A stretch of 64,000 nucleotides of DNA from Ardenticatenaceae bacterium (GTDB taxonomy: Bacteria; Chloroflexota; Anaerolineae; Promineifilales; Promineifilaceae): contig JACKBS010000006.1 of the NCBI GenBank assembly GCA_020634435.1, positions 310,001 to 374,000 on the forward strand. Reading direction: 5' to 3'. Under the pieces are notes generated by a model that worked only from the letters and a program-made list of their open reading frames with translations, searched no databases and was not told the DNA's origin. Positions 17,072-25,576 of this stretch are shown in pieces; positions within the stretch are counted from its first letter, which is position 1; each line of letters starts with the position of its first letter. Position numbers and translations under genes: made by a program.

Positions 17072-18061
17072 ATGAACCCTCAAACACATTTACACGATCA
17101 CCCACATGACCATCAGTCTTATGACCACAGCCATGCCACTGGCCTGCGTGGCTGGTTTGCCAATCTGCTTAACCCGCACAGCCATGATCACAGCGATTTG
17201 GCCGCCGATAGCGCCTTTGCCGAAAATGAACTCGGCATCCGCACCGTCTGGATTGCCCTGGCGATTTTACTCTTCACCTCGCTGCTGCAACTGGCGATTG
17301 TGGCCCTGAGCGGCAGTGTGGCTCTGCTGGCTGACACCGCGCACAACATTGGCGACGGCCTCAACTCCATTCCGCTGCTCATCGCTTTTTATCTGGCCCG
17401 CCGCCTGCCCACGCGACGCTTTACCTTTGGTTACGGCCGTTCCGAAGACATTGCTGGTATTTTTATCGTGCTCTCCATTTTAGTGAGCGCCGGGATTATC
17501 TTTTGGGAATCGTTTCAGCGCCTGCTGAACCCAGCGCCGCTGGAAAACATCGGCTGGGTGGCAGCGGCGGCCATCATCGGTTTTGTGGGCAATGAGTTGG
17601 TCGCCTGGCTGCAAATTCGCGTGGGCAACCGCATTGGCTCCGCTGCGCTCATCGCCGATGGCCTGCACGCCCGCACCGACGGCCTCACTTCGCTGGCCGT
17701 TTTGCTGGCGGCGGGCGGTGCCTGGCTCAATGTGCCGCTGCTCGATCCGATTATTGGTTTGGGGATTGGCGTGGTGATTTTGCTGATTACCTGGGATGCT
17801 ACCAAACGCATTTGGGTGCGGTTAATGGATGGCGTAGAGCCGGAGTTGGTGGGGGTGGTGGAAACGGCCGTTATGCAAAATCCTCAGGTGCAGGAAATCA
17901 AGCAATTGCGCCTGCGCTGGTTGGGTCACCAACTCCAGGGCGACTTGCGGCTCCAACTCAAACCCGGTGCCGATAGTGACGCCGTCAAAGCGGACATTCG
18001 CCACGTGCTCAGCCATGACCTGCCCAAGCTACAAGATTTGATTATCGAAATCAGTTTGTGA
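17072..18061 (+). CDS. Cation diffusion facilitator (CDF) family metal exporter
   Basis: 329 residues. The N-terminus is His-rich (HLHDHPHDHQSYDHSH, then HSHDHSD), a metal-sensing or delivery tail of Zn/Co/Cd exporters. Six helices follow, with the paired metal sites DTAHNIGD and DGLHARTDG (HxxxD pattern), then the cytoplasmic C-terminal domain (about 245-329). It exchanges divalent metal for protons at the inner membrane. Position as the last gene of the TetR-divergent operon suggests metal- or stress-induced expression. Confidence 0.93.
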   Translation: MNPQTHLHDHPHDHQSYDHSHATGLRGWFANLLNPHSHDHSDLAADSAFAENELGIRTVWIALAILLFTSLLQLAIVALSGSVALLADTAHNIGDGLNSIPLLIAFYLARRLPTRRFTFGYGRSEDIAGIFIVLSILVSAGIIFWESFQRLLNPAPLENIGWVAAAAIIGFVGNELVAWLQIRVGNRIGSAALIADGLHARTDGLTSLAVLLAAGGAWLNVPLLDPIIGLGIGVVILLITWDATKRIWVRLMDGVEPELVGVVETAVMQNPQVQEIKQLRLRWLGHQLQGDLRLQLKPGADSDAVKADIRHVLSHDLPKLQDLIIEISL

Positions 18062-18064
18062 TTT

Positions 18065-18427
18065 TTATATCGGTAATTCTCTTATACGGACTTTTTGATC
18101 GTTGATGATGACGAGTGCACCTTTTTGTAAAGGTTGCTCGATTTCTGGCCAAGAGGTCAAGATTTTCTCAAAAAGGTTCGTTGGTTCTGTGTTTCGCAAT
18201 CGAAGAATGATTATTGAGGGGGAACTAGCACCTGAAAAAGCTAACAAATCTCCAAAGTCCAGATCATGGGTAATGATCGCTTCGTTATTTGCCTGTGCTA
18301 CATTGATGATTTCAGAGTCGTTGGCTTGAAACATGCCCACGTCGCCGACATGCCGCGCCTTATGACCTACTTTCTCAAGGCGTTGTCCCAGTGAGCGCGG
18401 AACATTCATGTCCAGCAAAAATTTCAC
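18065..18427 (-). CDS. DUF5615 PIN-like protein (candidate toxin)
   Basis: 120 residues from GTG 18427, which shares one base with the stop codon of the DUF433 gene (TAGTG). The N-terminal FLLDMNVPRSLGQRL and central AIITHDLDFGDLLAF give the conserved acidic residues of the PIN-like fold. DUF5615 proteins are regularly paired with DUF433 and are proposed toxin-antitoxin modules, the PIN-like member being the putative nuclease. Confidence 0.88.
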   Translation of the reverse strand: MKFLLDMNVPRSLGQRLEKVGHKARHVGDVGMFQANDSEIINVAQANNEAIITHDLDFGDLLAFSGASSPSIIILRLRNTEPTNLFEKILTSWPEIEQPLQKGALVIINDQKVRIRELPI

Positions 18428-18672
18428 TACGCACCTTCTGGCAGGGAGACAACTCTTTCTTCCATCGACAGCGCCGCGTAACCCAGCGCTTGATAAATAT
18501 CTTCGACCTCAAGTTCGGGCCATTCTGTCAGGATTTCTTCTACGCTCATGCCAGAGCTAAGGTAGCTCAAGATCGAGGCAACAGGCATTCTCATACCACG
18601 AATACAAGGTTTGCCAAAGCATTTGTTTGGGTCGAGTGTAATTCGGTCAAATTGATAATGTTTCAGTTCCAT
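18427..18672 (-). CDS. DUF433 protein (candidate antitoxin)
   Basis: 81 residues. Start ATG 18672 is chosen over GTG 18681 because AGAGGT lies 7 bases before it. The segment RITLDPNKCFGKPCIRGMRMPV and the helix pair ending in LALGYAAL-type residues are standard for DUF433, a winged-HTH-like domain. It precedes and overlaps the PIN-like gene; such small partners probably neutralise the nuclease and autoregulate. Confidence 0.9.
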   Translation of the reverse strand: MELKHYQFDRITLDPNKCFGKPCIRGMRMPVASILSYLSSGMSVEEILTEWPELEVEDIYQALGYAALSMEERVVSLPEGA

Positions 18673-18727
18673 ATCAGTCACCTCTGGCTACATTCTAGCG
18701 GAAGGTTTTGTTTTTGGGAACGGCCGT

Positions 18728-19471
18728 TTACCCAAACCCCCGCGCCTGCCACGCCTGGTAAATGAGGATGGACCCCGCCACGGCCGCATTGAGCGACTCC
18801 ACGTGCCCTTTCTGCGGCAGCATCAGGCGGATGTCGCAGCTTTCGCGCACCAGGCGGCGCATGCCCTGCCCTTCATGCCCCACCACAATGCCCAGCGGCA
18901 TGTTCAAATCAACCTGCTGGAGCGATTGGGCATCATCGGCCAAATCCATGCCTACAATCCAGACATTGTTTTGTTGCAGTTGGCGAATGGTTTGCACCAG
19001 ATTGGTCACCTGGGCCACCAGTAAATGTTCGGCGGCACCGGCGGAATATTGCACGACGGCGGGGGTGATTTCCGGGGCGCGGCGGTCCTGCACGATGACA
19101 CCATGCACGCCGCAAATTTCGGCCGTACGCAGCAGGCTGCCGATGTTTTGCGGTCCGTGCAGCAAATCCAGCAGCAGCAAAAAGGGCTTTTCGCCACGCC
19201 GTTCGGCCAATCCCAAAATCTCATCCACTTCGCTGTAGACGTACTGCCCCACCTCCAGCGCCATGCCCTGGTGGCTGTGGTCTTTGGCGATACGGCCGAT
19301 TTTCTGTTTATCGGCCGTTTGGATGCGCACGCCCCGCTGCTGCGCCGCCTCGCGCACGGGCTGGGCCTGCTTCTTGTCTAGACCATCTTGCAGCCACAGG
19401 GTGAAAATCTCCCGGCGGCTGCCACGCAGGGCTTCTAAAACAGTGTTGCGGCGGATGAGGATTTCTTTCAT
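18728..19471 (-). CDS. rlmB: TrmH/RlmB-family 23S rRNA (guanosine 2'-O) methyltransferase
   Basis: 247 residues. An N-terminal substrate-binding domain (1-90) is followed by the SPOUT knot with all three motifs: LLDLLHGPQNIGSLLRTAE with catalytic Arg (about 100-118), GIVVGHEGQGM (about 196-206) and LPQKGHVESLNAAVA (about 217-231). It probably methylates G2251 of 23S rRNA. It stands directly after cysS, a frequent bacterial arrangement. No ribosome site is obvious because the start abuts an inverted repeat. Confidence 0.92.
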   Translation of the reverse strand: MKEILIRRNTVLEALRGSRREIFTLWLQDGLDKKQAQPVREAAQQRGVRIQTADKQKIGRIAKDHSHQGMALEVGQYVYSEVDEILGLAERRGEKPFLLLLDLLHGPQNIGSLLRTAEICGVHGVIVQDRRAPEITPAVVQYSAGAAEHLLVAQVTNLVQTIRQLQQNNVWIVGMDLADDAQSLQQVDLNMPLGIVVGHEGQGMRRLVRESCDIRLMLPQKGHVESLNAAVAGSILIYQAWQARGFG

Positions 19472-19472
19472 G

Positions 19473-19533
19473 GGAGATTAGAGATTGGAGATTAGAGACT
19501 GGAAAAATCTCCAATCTCTAATCTCCAGTCTCT
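19473..19533. repeat. Inverted repeat GGAGATTAGAGATTGG between cysS and rlmB
   Basis: Perfect 21-base arms (19473-19493 and 19506-19526) fill the gap between two genes transcribed leftward. The right arm sits on the rlmB ribosome-binding region and could regulate or process the dicistronic transcript. Confidence 0.75.
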
Positions 19534-19537
19534 TTTG

Positions 19538-20980
19538 TTAGCCTAATTTCCAAATGGTGCCGTCGGCCCGATCTTCCAAAACCACGCCAAGGTCGCGCAG
19601 CTGATTGCGGATTTTGTCGCCAGTGGCCCAATCTTTGTTGGCGCGGGCCTGAGCGCGCAGCTCAATCAGCAGGCGGATGAGTCCGGCTTCCCGCTCGGCG
19701 TCGCTATCCTGCTCGGCTTCGTCGGGGATGATGCCCAGGACGATGCCGCCCAGTTCGCGGTACAGGCCATCCAACGCGGCCAGCGATTCCTGTGACTGCG
19801 GCCCTTGCTCGTTGAGCAGGCTGTTCACCTGGCGGGTGTAATCTTGCAGGATGGCCAGCGCGGCGGGCGCGTTAAAGTCGTCGTTCATCTTTTCGATGAA
19901 GGCGGCTTTGGTTTTGTCTACTAGTTCTTGCACGGCGGGGGCAATTGAACCCGAAACGGCCGTTCGCATTTGCTCCCGCACCAATGTCACCGCGCCCCAC
20001 AAACGCTGCCAGCCCTTGGTTGCTGCTTCCACGGCCTCATCAGAAAAGTCGATGGGGTTGCTGTAGTGGCTGGACAAAATGAAAGCGCGAATCGCTTCGG
20101 GCCGCCAGCGGGCCAGCGCGTCTTTGATGGTCAGCGTGTTGCCCAGGCTCTTGCTCATCTTCACGCCGTCCAGCGTGAGCGAGCCAGTGAGCATCCAGGT
20201 GCGGGCAAAGGTCTGGTCGTGAGCGGCTTCGCTTTGGGCGATTTCACACTCGTTGTGCGGGAAAATGTTGTCAATGCCGCCGCCGTGAATGTCGAACGTC
20301 GGACCAAGATATTTGTTGGCCATCGCCGAGCATTCCACGTGCCAGCCGGGGAAGCCGTCGCCCCACGGGCTGGGCCAGCGCAAAATGTGCTCCGGCTCTG
20401 CTTTTTTCCACAAGGCAAAGTCGGCCGGGTGTTTCTTTTCGCTGCGGACCGCTTCACGTGCGCCTTCTTCCTGTTCTTCGACGATACGGCCGCTTAATTT
20501 GCCATACTCTGGGTAGGACAGCACATCAAAATAAACGGAGCCATCCACCTCGTAGGCGTGGCCTTTGTCGATGAGCTCTTGCACCATGGCGATTTGCTCG
20601 GGGATGTGGCCGCTGGCCCGTGGGCTGATGTCGGGACGCTGCACGCCGAGGGCGTCCATGTCGTCGAAGTAGCCTTTCATGTAGGTTTCCACGACCTGCA
20701 TGGGGAGCGCCGACATTTGCTCCGCTTTGCGCAGGATGCGGTCTTCGCCGGTGGCCAGCATGTGGCCCACGTCGGTGATGTTTTGCACGTAGAGCACTTT
20801 GTAACCGCTGTAGCGCAGGTAGCGCACAATCACGTCGAAGCCGACGTAGGTTTTGGCGTGGCCAATGTGCGAATTGTCGTACACGGTAGGCCCGCAGACG
20901 TACATGTTGACACGGCCGTCTTGCAGCGGCACAAATTGTTCTTTCTCACGGTTGAGTACATTGTAAATTTTCAGTGACAT
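19538..20980 (-). CDS. cysS: Cysteinyl-tRNA synthetase
   Basis: 480 residues from ATG 20980, with GGAG upstream; a longer reading to 21010 runs into the repeat. Class I signatures are present: PTVYDNSHIGHAK with HIGH at 38-41 and KMSKSLGN near 275. The Zn site (C29 region, C near 225, H and E nearby) fits the family, as does the DALR-type helical C-terminus. It charges tRNA-Cys in the cytoplasm. It is followed by rlmB and preceded by gltX. Confidence 0.97.
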   Translation of the reverse strand: MSLKIYNVLNREKEQFVPLQDGRVNMYVCGPTVYDNSHIGHAKTYVGFDVIVRYLRYSGYKVLYVQNITDVGHMLATGEDRILRKAEQMSALPMQVVETYMKGYFDDMDALGVQRPDISPRASGHIPEQIAMVQELIDKGHAYEVDGSVYFDVLSYPEYGKLSGRIVEEQEEGAREAVRSEKKHPADFALWKKAEPEHILRWPSPWGDGFPGWHVECSAMANKYLGPTFDIHGGGIDNIFPHNECEIAQSEAAHDQTFARTWMLTGSLTLDGVKMSKSLGNTLTIKDALARWRPEAIRAFILSSHYSNPIDFSDEAVEAATKGWQRLWGAVTLVREQMRTAVSGSIAPAVQELVDKTKAAFIEKMNDDFNAPAALAILQDYTRQVNSLLNEQGPQSQESLAALDGLYRELGGIVLGIIPDEAEQDSDAEREAGLIRLLIELRAQARANKDWATGDKIRNQLRDLGVVLEDRADGTIWKLG

Positions 20981-20996
20981 ACGAACTCCAGAGTTA

Positions 20997-21161
20997 GCCA
21001 CAGAGGGCACAGAAGAAAAAGAGAGATTTTTATCAAAGATTGCGCAGATTAAAAGGATAAAAACATCTGGTAAATCTGCGTAATTTTTGATTGATTATGT
21101 TGTAAAGAACCTAATCCAATAAGAAGTAGGAAATCTCTAAAACCTCTGTGCCCTCTGTGGC
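20997..21161. repeat. Nested intergenic inverted repeats between gltX and cysS
   Basis: Outer arms (20997-21013, 21145-21161) are the CACAGAGGGCACAGA family. Inside them a second pair, CAAAGATTGCGCAGATT (21034-21050) against AATCTGCGTAATTTTTG (21073-21089), belongs to a different family. One repeat appears to be inserted within the other. Confidence 0.75.
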
Positions 21162-21171
21162 AAAAATTTTT

Positions 21172-22527
21172 TCACAATCGTAGCGCATTGGCGATGCGTT
21201 GCAAAGTGCGGTTTTTGCCCAGGATGGCCATGATTTCGGCCAGGGGCGGGCCGCCGGTTTGTCCAGTAAGGGCGGCGCGGATGGGATGAAATACGGCCGT
21301 TGGCTTCCATCCTTCACTTTCCTTAAAACTGTTGCGCAAGCCTTGTAAAATCGTTTGCGCGGTGGCTTCATCGAGAATCACCACGTGGGCCAGTTCCGCT
21401 ACCAGCCGGGTGAGCACGGGATGGGCCGATTCGCTGTGCAGCGCTTCCGCTGCGCCGGGAGCCAATTCAAAATTGTCGGCAAAGGCCCATTCGGCGGCGT
21501 CTACGGCATCTTCCAATTTGTTGAGGCCGTCGCGGAGTACGGCCGTTAAGCGCACCAACCATTCGCCCTGAATCGGCAGCTCATCGTACACTTCTTCGAG
21601 GAACGGCCGTATCAACTCGGCCAATTTCTCATTGCTGTAACGCTGCATGTACTGCCGGTTCATCCAGTTGAGTTTGTCCCAATCGAAGATGGACGGGCTG
21701 GCAGAGAGCCGTTCCAGCCGAAACTGCTGGCGCACGGTCCACTTGTCCACAACTTCCTGGCCGTCATCGGGCGTCCAACCGAGCAGCAGCAGGTAGTTGA
21801 ACAACGCCGCTGGCAAGTAGCCCGCCGCTTGAAAGTCCGAGATGAGATAGCCTCCTTCGGGATCGCGCTTTTTTAGCTTTTGGCCGCGTCGGTTGAGGAT
21901 GAGCGGCAGATGCACCCAGACCGGTTCGGCCCAGCCCATCGCTTTGTACAGCTGAATGTGAATCGGTGCAGTGGAGATAAAATCTTCGCCGCGCACCACG
22001 TGGGTGATGCCCATGTCGTGGTCGTCGGTCATGGCGGCCAGGTGGTAAAGCGGTTCGCCGCTGCTGCGCACGATGACGGGGTCTTGAAGACGGCCGTTAT
22101 CAAAGCGAATCTCGCCGCGAATGGCATCGTGCAAAATCGTTTCCCCGGTTTTGGGCATTTTAAGGCGCAGTGGATTGCCGTCTGGGCTGGCGGGGTGCGC
22201 CGGATCGTCGCCGTAGTAAGCGTGTCCTTCATCTACCAATTGCTCGACGACGCGCTGGTGAAACGGCCGTCGCTGTGACTGTATGTATGGCCCGTACTCG
22301 CCGCCGACGTCTGGCCCTTCATCCCAATCCAGCCCCACCCAGGTGAGAGCGTCAAACAGCAGCCGGGTGGCTTCGGCTGTGTTGCGTTCTACGTCGGTAT
22401 CTTCAATACGGATAATGAAGTCGCCCTTCAGCGCACGAGACAAGGCCCAACAAAAAACGGCCGTATGCACATTCCCCACATGCACCGGCCCGGTAGGGCT
22501 GGGGGCAAAACGAAGTCGAGCTACCAT
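21172..22527 (-). CDS. gltX: Glutamyl-tRNA synthetase
   Basis: 451 residues, slightly shorter than many GluRS. RFAPSPTGPVHVGNVHTA carries the HIGH-equivalent HVGN (16-19), and RGQKLKKRDPEGGY (about 213-226) is the KMSKS-equivalent in a KLKKR form. The DDHDMGITHVVRGEDF segment is typical. It charges tRNA-Glu; whether it also charges tRNA-Gln cannot be read. Its start is 12 bases after the PIN-TRAM gene, with no Shine-Dalgarno, so translation may be coupled. Confidence 0.96.
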   Translation of the reverse strand: MVARLRFAPSPTGPVHVGNVHTAVFCWALSRALKGDFIIRIEDTDVERNTAEATRLLFDALTWVGLDWDEGPDVGGEYGPYIQSQRRPFHQRVVEQLVDEGHAYYGDDPAHPASPDGNPLRLKMPKTGETILHDAIRGEIRFDNGRLQDPVIVRSSGEPLYHLAAMTDDHDMGITHVVRGEDFISTAPIHIQLYKAMGWAEPVWVHLPLILNRRGQKLKKRDPEGGYLISDFQAAGYLPAALFNYLLLLGWTPDDGQEVVDKWTVRQQFRLERLSASPSIFDWDKLNWMNRQYMQRYSNEKLAELIRPFLEEVYDELPIQGEWLVRLTAVLRDGLNKLEDAVDAAEWAFADNFELAPGAAEALHSESAHPVLTRLVAELAHVVILDEATAQTILQGLRNSFKESEGWKPTAVFHPIRAALTGQTGGPPLAEIMAILGKNRTLQRIANALRL

Positions 22528-22539
22528 GTTTTTAACCGT

Positions 22540-23592
22540 TTACGGTTTGGCAAAAATCATGCGGCCAGCCGAGGTTTGCAGCACTTTGGTGACGGTGACG
22601 TTGAGGGTGCGGTTGATGAGAGAACGGCCGTCTTCCACCACCACCATCGTGCCATCCTGCAAAAAGCCGACACCCTGATCAGACTCGCGCCCTTCCTGGA
22701 TGATTTTGACCTTCAGCTCTTCGCCCGGCAGTGAGGTGATTTTTACCGCATTGGCCAGATCGTTGATGTTGAGGACCGTGACACCCTGCAATTCCGCCAC
22801 GCGGTTGAGGTTGTAATCGTTGGTCATAATGGGGCAGTGCAGATGACGCGCCAGGGCGACTAGCTTGCTGTCGGCGTCCCGCACTTCGCTGACGTCCATG
22901 TCGGTAATTTGCGTAGGAATTGGGGCTTCATTTTGCAGCTGGGTCAGCACTTCCAGGCCCAAGCGGCCCCGCCCCCGGCGCAGCGGGTCGGCGCTGTCGG
23001 CAATGTGCTGCAACTCAAACAAGATGAAGTTGGGGATGAGCAACGTGGCGCGGATGAACCCGGTTTTGCTGATGTCAGCGATACGGCCGTCAATAATGAC
23101 GCTGGTGTCCAGCAAAATGAACTGGTCGCCACTCTGACTGTTGCCGCCAGACTCGCCGCTTGCCGCTTGCGACATGCGGAAACCGCTAAAAAAGGTTTGC
23201 AAATCATTTTGCCGCGAGACCAAAATAACGACGCTGAGGTAACACAACACGGCCGCAGCTACCAACGGCAAAATTTGGCGGAAGGGCGAACCCAGTAGGG
23301 CCAATGGCAAAGAAAGTAGGGCCGCGGCTACCAGACCAATAAACAGCCCGAGCACAATGGCAATGAGGCGCTCGGCGGGCATTTTGGCCAACTGGCTGCT
23401 GATACGGCGCAACGGCCGTATGGTAACGTAAGGTGTCAGAATAAGCCCAACCAAAAAGCCAAGTAGGACAAAAACAATGACATACCCTTCGGGACTGACC
23501 CGTAAAAGTGAGGCCAGCCACTGACCAAAAAATCCCCCGCCGATACTGGCCGCAATCGCGCCCGTAATACGAAAAATAAATTCAGTGCTCAT
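22540..23592 (-). CDS. PIN/TRAM domain membrane protein (YacL-like)
   Basis: 350 residues from ATG 23592. Four helices (about 5-25, 36-55, 78-100, 106-125) precede a PIN domain starting at ILLDTSVIIDGRIADI (about 159-174), with later acidic residues in DMDVSEVRDADSKLVALA, and a C-terminal TRAM domain (about 285-345). YacL-type proteins are membrane-tethered predicted RNases, usually beside ispD or tRNA synthetase genes, as here with gltX and cysS. Confidence 0.9.
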   Translation of the reverse strand: MSTEFIFRITGAIAASIGGGFFGQWLASLLRVSPEGYVIVFVLLGFLVGLILTPYVTIRPLRRISSQLAKMPAERLIAIVLGLFIGLVAAALLSLPLALLGSPFRQILPLVAAAVLCYLSVVILVSRQNDLQTFFSGFRMSQAASGESGGNSQSGDQFILLDTSVIIDGRIADISKTGFIRATLLIPNFILFELQHIADSADPLRRGRGRLGLEVLTQLQNEAPIPTQITDMDVSEVRDADSKLVALARHLHCPIMTNDYNLNRVAELQGVTVLNINDLANAVKITSLPGEELKVKIIQEGRESDQGVGFLQDGTMVVVEDGRSLINRTLNVTVTKVLQTSAGRMIFAKP

Positions 23593-24123
23593 AAAATAAA
23601 CCTTTCGCCCGCCGTGCCTGAAAACAAAAAAGATGAACATACCCGATGGTACATTCACCTCATTTTGTCCTGTATGATGCGCTTCGGTTAATGGTCTTTA
23701 TAAATGGAAAGCGGTTTTCAACGACATAACCGAAAACTTGTCAGTTTATGGCTTGGAACAATTAATCGCCTAATGTTCTAAAAATCAACAAGCATTCCGT
23801 GGCAGGTATTCCCTGGTTTGTATCGTACGGAAAGTCAAATGCCAGCTTCTGGCTTATGCTTTTGCGCCAACTTGGTAGAAAGTAATGATGAAGTCTGCGC
23901 TTTTACCAAAAGTGCTGATCAATGTTCTTCTAGGCGCATCTGAAAAACGGAACAACAGTCTACAGAAAAATTTTGCGAATAATTGCTGTGCGCCACGGTG
24001 CTTGATAGCGATAAATGTTTTGCTGTTTCAAGCCTTTGTTGTGTGAAAGCGCAAAAGAATCGAGAAGATAATCAAATTAACGCTGTCACTTGCATCTACA
24101 AACAAAAATAAGGGAATGAAACC

Positions 24124-24216
24124 ATGAAATTTTGTAACAAGGTGCGACGTACTTTTTCTCCAAATTTGTGCGATATTGTTCGTTTGTCGCACCTGAATAG
24201 TTACAATTTTCCTTAA
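24124..24216 (+). CDS. Possible 30-residue peptide across a hairpin
   Basis: ATG 24124 to TAA 24216 encodes MKFCNKVRRTFSPNLCDIVR followed by ten more residues. AAGGGA lies about 9 bases upstream. The frame coincides with the inverted repeat 24127-24210, so it may be accidental. No homologue is recognised. Confidence 0.2.
   Translation: MKFCNKVRRTFSPNLCDIVRLSHLNSYNFP
24127..24210. repeat. Two-part inverted repeat, candidate structured RNA
   Basis: AAATTTTGTAAC (24127-24138) pairs with GTTACAATTTT (24200-24210), and GGTGCGAC (24141-24148) pairs perfectly with GTCGCACC (24186-24193). The result is a bulged stem with a 37-base loop. The AGGTGCGACAAAC string on the minus strand here also occurs at about 42093-42105. 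Confidence 0.55.
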
Positions 24217-24356
24217 AGGATAGTATCACAGCCAATATGATGCGGCAATACTGCCCCGCTGGTTTAGCTGATGTCTAACTGGCTGTTAAGCATAACCAGC
24301 CAACGCGTTTAAAGATGAATTTTTCTGGCTAATCCGAGCCAGGGACTACGCTGCGT

Positions 24357-25151
24357 TTAGCGGCGCAATTGGTTTGGTGAACGTCCGGGTGCCTGCATCC
24401 CGCTGCGACGTGTTGGGGGCGTTGGTCGGGATGGAGTGGGCGGGCTTGACGGTGTATGGTTGTGATCACGGCCGTTTTCGCCTTGAGATTGAGCGCGCAT
24501 GGGTGCCGGATTGGGCCGGAACGGCCGTCCGCCAGTGGGGTTGCGTTGTATGGGCGTAGATGGGGTGGCAGACGGCCGTTTCGCTACCGCCGCACGCTTG
24601 CCAGGCCGCTGTAGCAGCGACCCGGCAAACATGTACTCACCCGCCACAGAGATGGCCCCAATAAACAAAATACGTGTCAGCCACACCAGCGTAGCCACAA
24701 AAAATGGTACCCAGCGCAGTAGCTGCTCCCGGCTCAATATCTCATTGCCAAAATCATGGCTGAGCAGCGTCAGCGAGATGGCCCACCAGGTCATGATAGC
24801 ATTCATGGTGGCCCCTAACAGCCAGGCCCCCATGAGGTACCAGACGGCTTTGGGCTCGTCTTTGCCCTGCTCCGGGGTAAACAGCCGCGCCAGTCCGGCA
24901 AAATCAATCGCGCAAAAGGCGGTGGCCAAAATGGCGGCCCAGCTGATGCCTATAAAGCGCACGTCGCCCAGCAGGTTGCCCAGCGCGTAACGCGTCGTAT
25001 CAAAGTTAAACAGTTCAAAAGCCAGCAGCGCCACTACCAAAATGACGCCCATGATGCTTTTTTGCGGTAATTTCAGGCCTAGCAGCAAATTGCTGCCAGT
25101 TGTGTTAGGGCGTGGAAGTCCACCCCCGTTTGGTGCGCCCTGTGTTTCCAT
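24357..25151 (-). CDS. Hypothetical membrane protein with Pro/Arg-rich tail
   Basis: 264 residues; ATG 25151 is preferred to ATG 25154 because AGGAGA is then 6 bases away. About four hydrophobic segments (near 33-50, 66-83, 103-125, 145-172) lie between a Gly/Pro-rich N-terminus and a long low-complexity C-terminal tail (about 185-264) rich in Pro, Arg, Ser, Thr and Asn. The tail is probably disordered and basic. No family is recognised. Confidence 0.7.
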   Translation of the reverse strand: METQGAPNGGGLPRPNTTGSNLLLGLKLPQKSIMGVILVVALLAFELFNFDTTRYALGNLLGDVRFIGISWAAILATAFCAIDFAGLARLFTPEQGKDEPKAVWYLMGAWLLGATMNAIMTWWAISLTLLSHDFGNEILSREQLLRWVPFFVATLVWLTRILFIGAISVAGEYMFAGSLLQRPGKRAAVAKRPSATPSTPIQRNPTGGRPFRPNPAPMRAQSQGENGRDHNHTPSSPPTPSRPTPPTRRSGMQAPGRSPNQLRR

Positions 25152-25353
25152 CATATGTCTCCTGCATCTTTACTCCTAATCTGGGTGATGCTCTTTTTCT
25201 ATGTGCAGAAACGAATGAAATTCCACACGATCCATCTTTTCTGCCGCTTCCTTAAAACAAAAACTCGAACCCAAGGTTCGCTTGCTCCTACCTCGCCTAT
25301 TCCCTTGCAACAACAGTTTTGATGTTCCCCAGCTATTTGTGATGAAAGAGGAT
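25152..25353 (+). other. Upstream non-coding stretch ending in an orphan terminator
   Basis: The 200 bases before the terminator at 25354 hold no rightward gene. They contain a small hairpin CGAACC-CAA-GGTTCG near 25265-25279. A short plus-strand RNA ending at the terminator is possible. From 25395 to 25576 I see only purine-rich sequence and the promoter side of the next gene. Confidence 0.35.
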
Positions 25354-25394
25354 GTGGCGTCGGCAAGGGTCGCACTCGCCGACGCCACTTTTTT
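25354..25394 (+). terminator. Strong rho-independent terminator with no obvious upstream gene
   Basis: 11-base perfect GC-rich arms (25354-25364, 25378-25388) are followed directly by TTTTTT. On the plus strand nothing coding precedes it. Confidence 0.75.
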
Positions 25395-25576
25395 GGGGGG
25401 AAGAGGGTATGTGGTGTTGAGAAGAGGGAAGAGGGTTCCGTATGTCTGTGAAGAATATTAGCACGCATGTTCTAAAAAGTCAAATCGAATTTAGAACAAA
25501 ATTGTTCGGATTTCGTGATTGGCGAGGGTAGAATTAATGGTCAATTGGCAGTGAGCAATGGCGAAGGGTGAACGGT

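Larger units (their letters stand above)
23593..24356. other. 764-base region without a confident gene; contains one large hairpin
   Basis: The stretch is AT-richer than its neighbours, carries no ACGGCCGT and has no ORF of convincing length. The only structure I see is the inverted repeat at 24127-24210 with a 30-codon frame across it. It lies upstream of both flanking leftward genes' control regions in part and could hold a non-coding RNA or decayed DNA. Confidence 0.6.

Noticed and set aside
25152..25394. tRNA or known riboswitch in the orphan-terminator region
   Set aside because: No cloverleaf or recognised aptamer could be drawn.
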